Source: CAYUIS01 sp964444825 (lineage in GTDB: Bacteria > Chloroflexota > Anaerolineae > B4-G1). From it: DNA of 17,453 bases. Below are positions 14,125 through 17,453 of this stretch, piece after piece. The translations under genes were made by a program, and so were the position numbers. The notes under the pieces were generated by a model. It worked only from the letters and a program-made list of their open reading frames with translations. It did not search any database and was not told the origin of the DNA. The stretch is from positions 1-17,453 of the forward strand of contig CAYUIS010000112.1 in NCBI GenBank assembly GCA_964444825.1. Reading direction: 5' to 3'. Every line of letters begins with the position of its first letter. The first letter of the stretch is position 1.

Positions 14125-14147
14125 TTCGCGTTCTTCTTCGCGTTCTT
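14125..14147 (+). repeat. Short tandem repeat upstream of gyrA promoter
   Basis: TTCGCGTTCTT occurs at 14125-14135 and again at 14137-14147, a 12-base tandem pair lying directly upstream of the gyrA -10 element. It may be a regulator site or chance. Confidence 0.35.
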
Positions 14148-14160
14148 GACCCCTTTGCGG

Positions 14161-14166
14161 TATAAT
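14161..14166 (+). promoter_or_regulatory. -10 element of the gyrA promoter
   Basis: A consensus TATAAT lies 28 bases before the proposed gyrA start, with transcription expected near 14173. The -35 region is poor: the only TTGACC (14146-14151) is 9 bases away, too close, and TTCGCG (14137-14142) at 18 bases matches weakly. Together with the two other TATAAT boxes on this strand (11139 and 12164) it suggests a strongly -10 dependent housekeeping promoter style. Confidence 0.55.
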
Positions 14167-14194
14167 ACGCGCGAACCCACATGTGGAGGCCCAC

Positions 14195-16648
14195 TTGGAG
14201 ATCGGCACCGTACAGCTCATAGACATAGAACACGAGATGCGCAGCGCATACCTGGACTATGCGATGAGTGTCATCATTTCGCGTGCCTTGCCCGATGCCC
14301 GCGACGGCCTCAAGCCTGTCCAGCGTCGTATTCTCTACGCTATGCACGATATGGGCCTGCGCCCCGATGCGCCTTATAAGAAATCGGCCCGTATCGTCGG
14401 TGAGGTGCTGGGCAAGTACCATCCCCACGGCGACTCGGCGGTGTACGAGGCAATGGCCCGGATGGCACAGGACTTTTCACTGCGCTATCCCCTGGTTGAT
14501 GGACAGGGCAACTTTGGCTCGGTGGATGGAGACAGCCCAGCCGCTATGCGCTATACCGAGGCCCGCTTGAAGCGCACCGCCACCGAGCTGCTGTTGGACA
14601 TTGAGAAGGATACAGTGGACTGGGGCGCTAACTTTGACGATACATTGCAGGAACCACTGGAATTGCCTGCCCGTTTGCCTAATCTGCTGATCAATGGTTC
14701 CTCCGGGATCGCCGTTGGTATGGCGACCAACATCCCTTCTCACAACCTAGGTGAGGTGTGCGATGCGCTAGGCTACCTGATCGATCGATGGGATGATCTG
14801 GAAGAGGTGACCGTCGAGGACTTGATGATGTACGTCGAGGGCCCAGACTTTCCAACCGGTGGTATCATTGTTGGGAGGGAAGGCATCGTGCAGGCATATG
14901 CCACAGGCCGAGGGCGGGTCATTATACGAGCGGTGACCCACATTGAGGAGATGTCCGGTAATCGGCACCGTATCGTTATCACCGAGCTGCCCTACCAGAC
15001 CAACAAGGCATCCTTGCTGGAGCGTATCGCCACCCTCGCCCGCTCAAACAAGATCGATACCATATCTGACTTGCGTGACGAGTCGGATCGACGCGGAATG
15101 AGCATCATCATCGAACTCAAGCGGGGCGCGCCGCCGCAAAAGACACTCAACCAGCTTTTCAAGTACACGCCTCTTCAATCCACTTTTGGCGTGCAGATGC
15201 TGGCGCTGGTGGACGACGAGCCCCGCCTGCTGACGCTCAAGCGGGCGCTCCAAATCTATATCGAGCATCGTTGCGAGGTTCTGACTCGCCGCACTCGGCA
15301 TGATCTGGAAAAGGCTGGTCACCGCGCTCACATCCTGGAAGGATTGAAAGTTGCCCTCGATCAACTGGATGCCGTCATCCAGACTATCCGCCAATCGCCT
15401 GATGCCGACACCGCCCGTGAACGGCTTATCGAACGCTTCAAACTGACAGAGATCCAGGCGCAGGCCATTCTGGATATGCAACTGCGGCGGCTAGCGGCTT
15501 TGGAACGCCAAAAGATCGAGGACGAGTATCTTGAACTGATTCAGCGCATCGCATACCTGGAGGATCTGCTGGCTTCACCGCGCAAGATACTGTATCTGAT
15601 CAAGGAGGATCTGGCCAATCTGAAGCCTGCCTACGGTGATGGTCGCCGCACGCGCATCGTCAAGGGGGAGGCGGATTTCGAGGAGGAGGATCTGGTCGCC
15701 GAGGAGAATGTGCTGATCACCATCACCCAGCGCGGTTACATCAAGCGGGTGCCACTCCAAGCCTATCGCGCTCGCGGACCTGGCGGGCGTGGGGTGAAAG
15801 GGATGGCTGCCCGTGAAGATGCGATTCTATACCTCTTCTCCGCTCGGACCATGGACTCTATCCTGTTCTTTACCAACCGGGGCAAGGTCTACCAGGAACG
15901 TGTGTACCAGATTCCGAGCGCGGATCGCACCGCCAAAGGGGTGCTGTTGGCTGGCATCCTTGCCCTCGATGTCGACGAGCGAGTCACCGCGGCCGTAGCA
16001 GTGTCGGACTTTCGCGATGCAGCCTACCTGACAATGCTCACCCAACTGGGACGAGCCAAGCGAATCGAGCTGAAAGAGTTCGATGGCGTGAGGCCAAGCG
16101 GGTTGATCGCGATCAACCTGGAGCAGGAAGACGAATTGGGCTGGGTCCAGTTGACGCAGGGCGACCAGGAGCTGATCGTCGTATCTGAGCGAGGGCAGGT
16201 TCTCCGCTTCAGGGAGCAGGACGTACGTTCTATGGGACGCAACGCTATGGGCGTCTATGCTATCAAACTGGGATCCGGTGACACTGTCGCCAGCGCATCC
16301 ATCGTCGAGCCGGAGGCTGCTTTGCTGGTCGTGACCACAAAAGGGTATGGCAAACGCACACCCTTGAGCGAATTCTCAGTCAAGGGACGCTACGGGCAAG
16401 GTGTACGATGCCTGGGCGGTAAGCCTGGGACTACTGGCACCATTGCCGCTGCCCGTGTGACACATCCCGAGGACGAGGTCACTATCATCTCTGCAAAGGG
16501 GATGGTCCTCCGCGCCCCTGCCTCCGATATTCCCGAGATGGGACGGGCTACCCGAGGGGCAAGGCTAATGGAGTTGAGTGCACAGGATGAGGTAGCCTCA
16601 GTGGCCGTGATCCGCACCAACGACCAGAAACCAAGACAGGAGAACTAG
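14195..16648 (+). CDS. gyrA: DNA gyrase subunit A
   Basis: The 817-residue GyrA is the breakage-rejoining subunit of the A2B2 topoisomerase that introduces negative supercoils. Seen in order: EMRSAYLDYAMSVIISRALPD start of the winged-helix/tower domain, the quinolone region KYHPHGDSAVYEAMARM (74-90; Ser81 and Glu85, sensitive-type residues), the catalytic Tyr120 in AAMRYTEARL, LPNLLINGSSGIAVGMATNIP (161-181), a coiled coil (about 365-475), and from about 500 the C-terminal beta-pinwheel with a GyrA-box-like RGPGGRG (527-533). This box argues for GyrA rather than ParC. TTG at 14195 is chosen because GGAGG (14185-14189) lies 5 bases before it; a GTG at 14183 would add 4 residues and overlap that Shine-Dalgarno. 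No gyrB is adjacent. The AlbA_2 gene begins 3 bases after the stop. Confidence 0.97.
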   Translation: MEIGTVQLIDIEHEMRSAYLDYAMSVIISRALPDARDGLKPVQRRILYAMHDMGLRPDAPYKKSARIVGEVLGKYHPHGDSAVYEAMARMAQDFSLRYPLVDGQGNFGSVDGDSPAAMRYTEARLKRTATELLLDIEKDTVDWGANFDDTLQEPLELPARLPNLLINGSSGIAVGMATNIPSHNLGEVCDALGYLIDRWDDLEEVTVEDLMMYVEGPDFPTGGIIVGREGIVQAYATGRGRVIIRAVTHIEEMSGNRHRIVITELPYQTNKASLLERIATLARSNKIDTISDLRDESDRRGMSIIIELKRGAPPQKTLNQLFKYTPLQSTFGVQMLALVDDEPRLLTLKRALQIYIEHRCEVLTRRTRHDLEKAGHRAHILEGLKVALDQLDAVIQTIRQSPDADTARERLIERFKLTEIQAQAILDMQLRRLAALERQKIEDEYLELIQRIAYLEDLLASPRKILYLIKEDLANLKPAYGDGRRTRIVKGEADFEEEDLVAEENVLITITQRGYIKRVPLQAYRARGPGGRGVKGMAAREDAILYLFSARTMDSILFFTNRGKVYQERVYQIPSADRTAKGVLLAGILALDVDERVTAAVAVSDFRDAAYLTMLTQLGRAKRIELKEFDGVRPSGLIAINLEQEDELGWVQLTQGDQELIVVSERGQVLRFREQDVRSMGRNAMGVYAIKLGSGDTVASASIVEPEAALLVVTTKGYGKRTPLSEFSVKGRYGQGVRCLGGKPGTTGTIAAARVTHPEDEVTIISAKGMVLRAPASDIPEMGRATRGARLMELSAQDEVASVAVIRTNDQKPRQEN

Positions 16649-16651
16649 GAG

Positions 16652-17453
16652 ATGGCGCGTCATGAACGTCGTCCTGGCCAGACGTTGGCCCTGATGCCGG
16701 AACCGGACGCCAGGCTACTTGCAGAGACGCTAGTGGCTCTGGCCAACTCCGATGGCGGTACCATCCTCATCGGCGTGGATGAGACCGGCCAAGTGACGGG
16801 ACAGGTCTACGATGACGAGGTCGAGGGTGCGCTGCAAGTCGCACAACGAGCAAGCCGCCCACCCGTGACAATTCGTTGGCACCAGACGGCGACCGAACAG
16901 GGCCTGGTCTTTGCCATCGTCGTTCCCCGCAGCACCGAACTTCACAGTCTGGCTGATGGGCGTGTGCTCATCCGCACCAGAGCGGATAATCGCCCTCTCA
17001 GCGGGGATGAGATTCGCCAACTGGCTGCTACAAAGTCCACCGGGGACTATGAGGCGGAAATTGCACCGGGAGCACGCCGGGAGGACCTGGACGAAGAGGT
17101 GATCACCGAGTTTATTGCCAAGTGGGAGGAACGCCAGCATCGGGAGTGGACACGCCCGCAGGATGACTTAATGCTGAACGTGGGAGCTGTAGATGAGAAT
17201 GGCAATCCCACGGTCGCAGGGGTGCTCTTGTTCGCCCGAAATCCCCAGGCATTCATGCCCCAGAGTGGGCTGACATTCGTCAAGTTCGCCGGAAAGCTGC
17301 CACGGAGTGAGACCGGCGAGCCGGGCTATGGCCGTCGCGAGGAGATCGGTGGGCCGCTGGCCCGCATCATTCAGCGTACCTGGGAGGTCGTAGGTGAAGA
17401 GATGCGCATCGGCGCGGTCGTCACCGGGCTTGAACGGGAGGAGCGCACCGAGT
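16652..17453 (+). CDS. AlbA_2 (Schlafen-type) domain protein, COG2865-like; 3' end outside window
   Basis: The first 267 residues are present; the frame is open to the edge. Residues 20-125 match the AlbA_2 domain of RecG-like/COG2865 putative regulators and Schlafen relatives: ETLVALANSDGGTILIGVDE (25-44), then VTG, and the strand VLIRTRADNRPLSGDEI (105-121). After it come helices and a stretch typical of these proteins, LNVGAVDENGNPTVAGVLLFARNP (175-198), FVKFAG. The usual E-x-x-x-x-E-F-K entry of the domain is not evident; the N-terminus reads GQTLALMPEPDARLL. Full members often continue with a GHKL-type ATPase-like region, which would be outside the window. The role is probably nucleic-acid binding or regulation and is not established. 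The start ATG has AGGAG at 16638-16642 and lies 3 bases after gyrA, so co-transcription is likely. Confidence 0.82.
   Translation, partial: MARHERRPGQTLALMPEPDARLLAETLVALANSDGGTILIGVDETGQVTGQVYDDEVEGALQVAQRASRPPVTIRWHQTATEQGLVFAIVVPRSTELHSLADGRVLIRTRADNRPLSGDEIRQLAATKSTGDYEAEIAPGARREDLDEEVITEFIAKWEERQHREWTRPQDDLMLNVGAVDENGNPTVAGVLLFARNPQAFMPQSGLTFVKFAGKLPRSETGEPGYGRREEIGGPLARIIQRTWEVVGEEMRIGAVVTGLEREERTE

Noticed and set aside
14146..14166. TTGACC and TATAAT as a complete gyrA promoter
   Set aside because: The spacer is only 9 bases, too short for a sigma-70 promoter.

Overview
The window looks like a piece of a chromosome from a moderately GC-rich bacterium, most plausibly a member of the Chloroflexota (Anaerolineae-like), possibly from a metagenome. 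This assignment is an inference. It rests on the overall gene style (a NACHT protein with an FGE/sulfatase-type tail, a large single-chain penicillin-acylase homologue, a GT39-type membrane glycosyltransferase, a COG2865-type AlbA_2 protein after gyrA) and on the presence of short dispersed repeats of kinds common in such genomes. No rRNA, tRNA, CRISPR array or transposase was seen.

Layout. From 11033 leftwards to base 1 everything is on the minus strand: a penicillin-acylase family enzyme with a textbook promoter (10966-8516); a 235-base gap holding two tandem copies of a structured 93-base repeat; ridA (8280-7855); a D-amino-acid transaminase (7723-6884); a DUF169 protein (6823-6098); a fused alpha/beta-hydrolase/acyl-CoA synthetase (6081-3571); a membrane-anchored NodB-type deacetylase (3563-2817); and finally a giant gene running off the left edge (2772 to 1). 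The last encodes a Mrr-type nuclease, a second degenerate nuclease-like domain, a NACHT ATPase and a C-terminal FGE-like domain. To the right of 11033 everything is on the plus strand: a SAM methyltransferase (11256-11852), a hairpin-rich non-coding stretch, a two-helix membrane protein with a leaderless-looking promoter (12176-12475) that overlaps the start of a GT39-like glycosyltransferase (12475-14076), gyrA (14195-16648), and the start of an AlbA_2-domain protein (16652 to the right edge).

How the genes work together. RidA and the D-amino-acid transaminase make a sensible pair: a PLP enzyme of D-Ala/D-Glu metabolism and the imine deaminase that clears reactive by-products of PLP enzymes. 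The small membrane protein and the glycosyltransferase are translationally coupled. gyrA and the AlbA_2 gene are three bases apart and probably co-transcribed. The nuclease-NACHT-FGE protein is the most interesting item: it has the architecture expected of a bacterial NLR-like anti-phage protein, with a predicted effector (nuclease), a switch (NACHT) and a non-catalytic C-type-lectin/FGE-fold tail that may be the sensor. Its GC content, sampled by eye, is higher than that of the neighbouring genes, and a short dispersed repeat has been inserted into its coding sequence.
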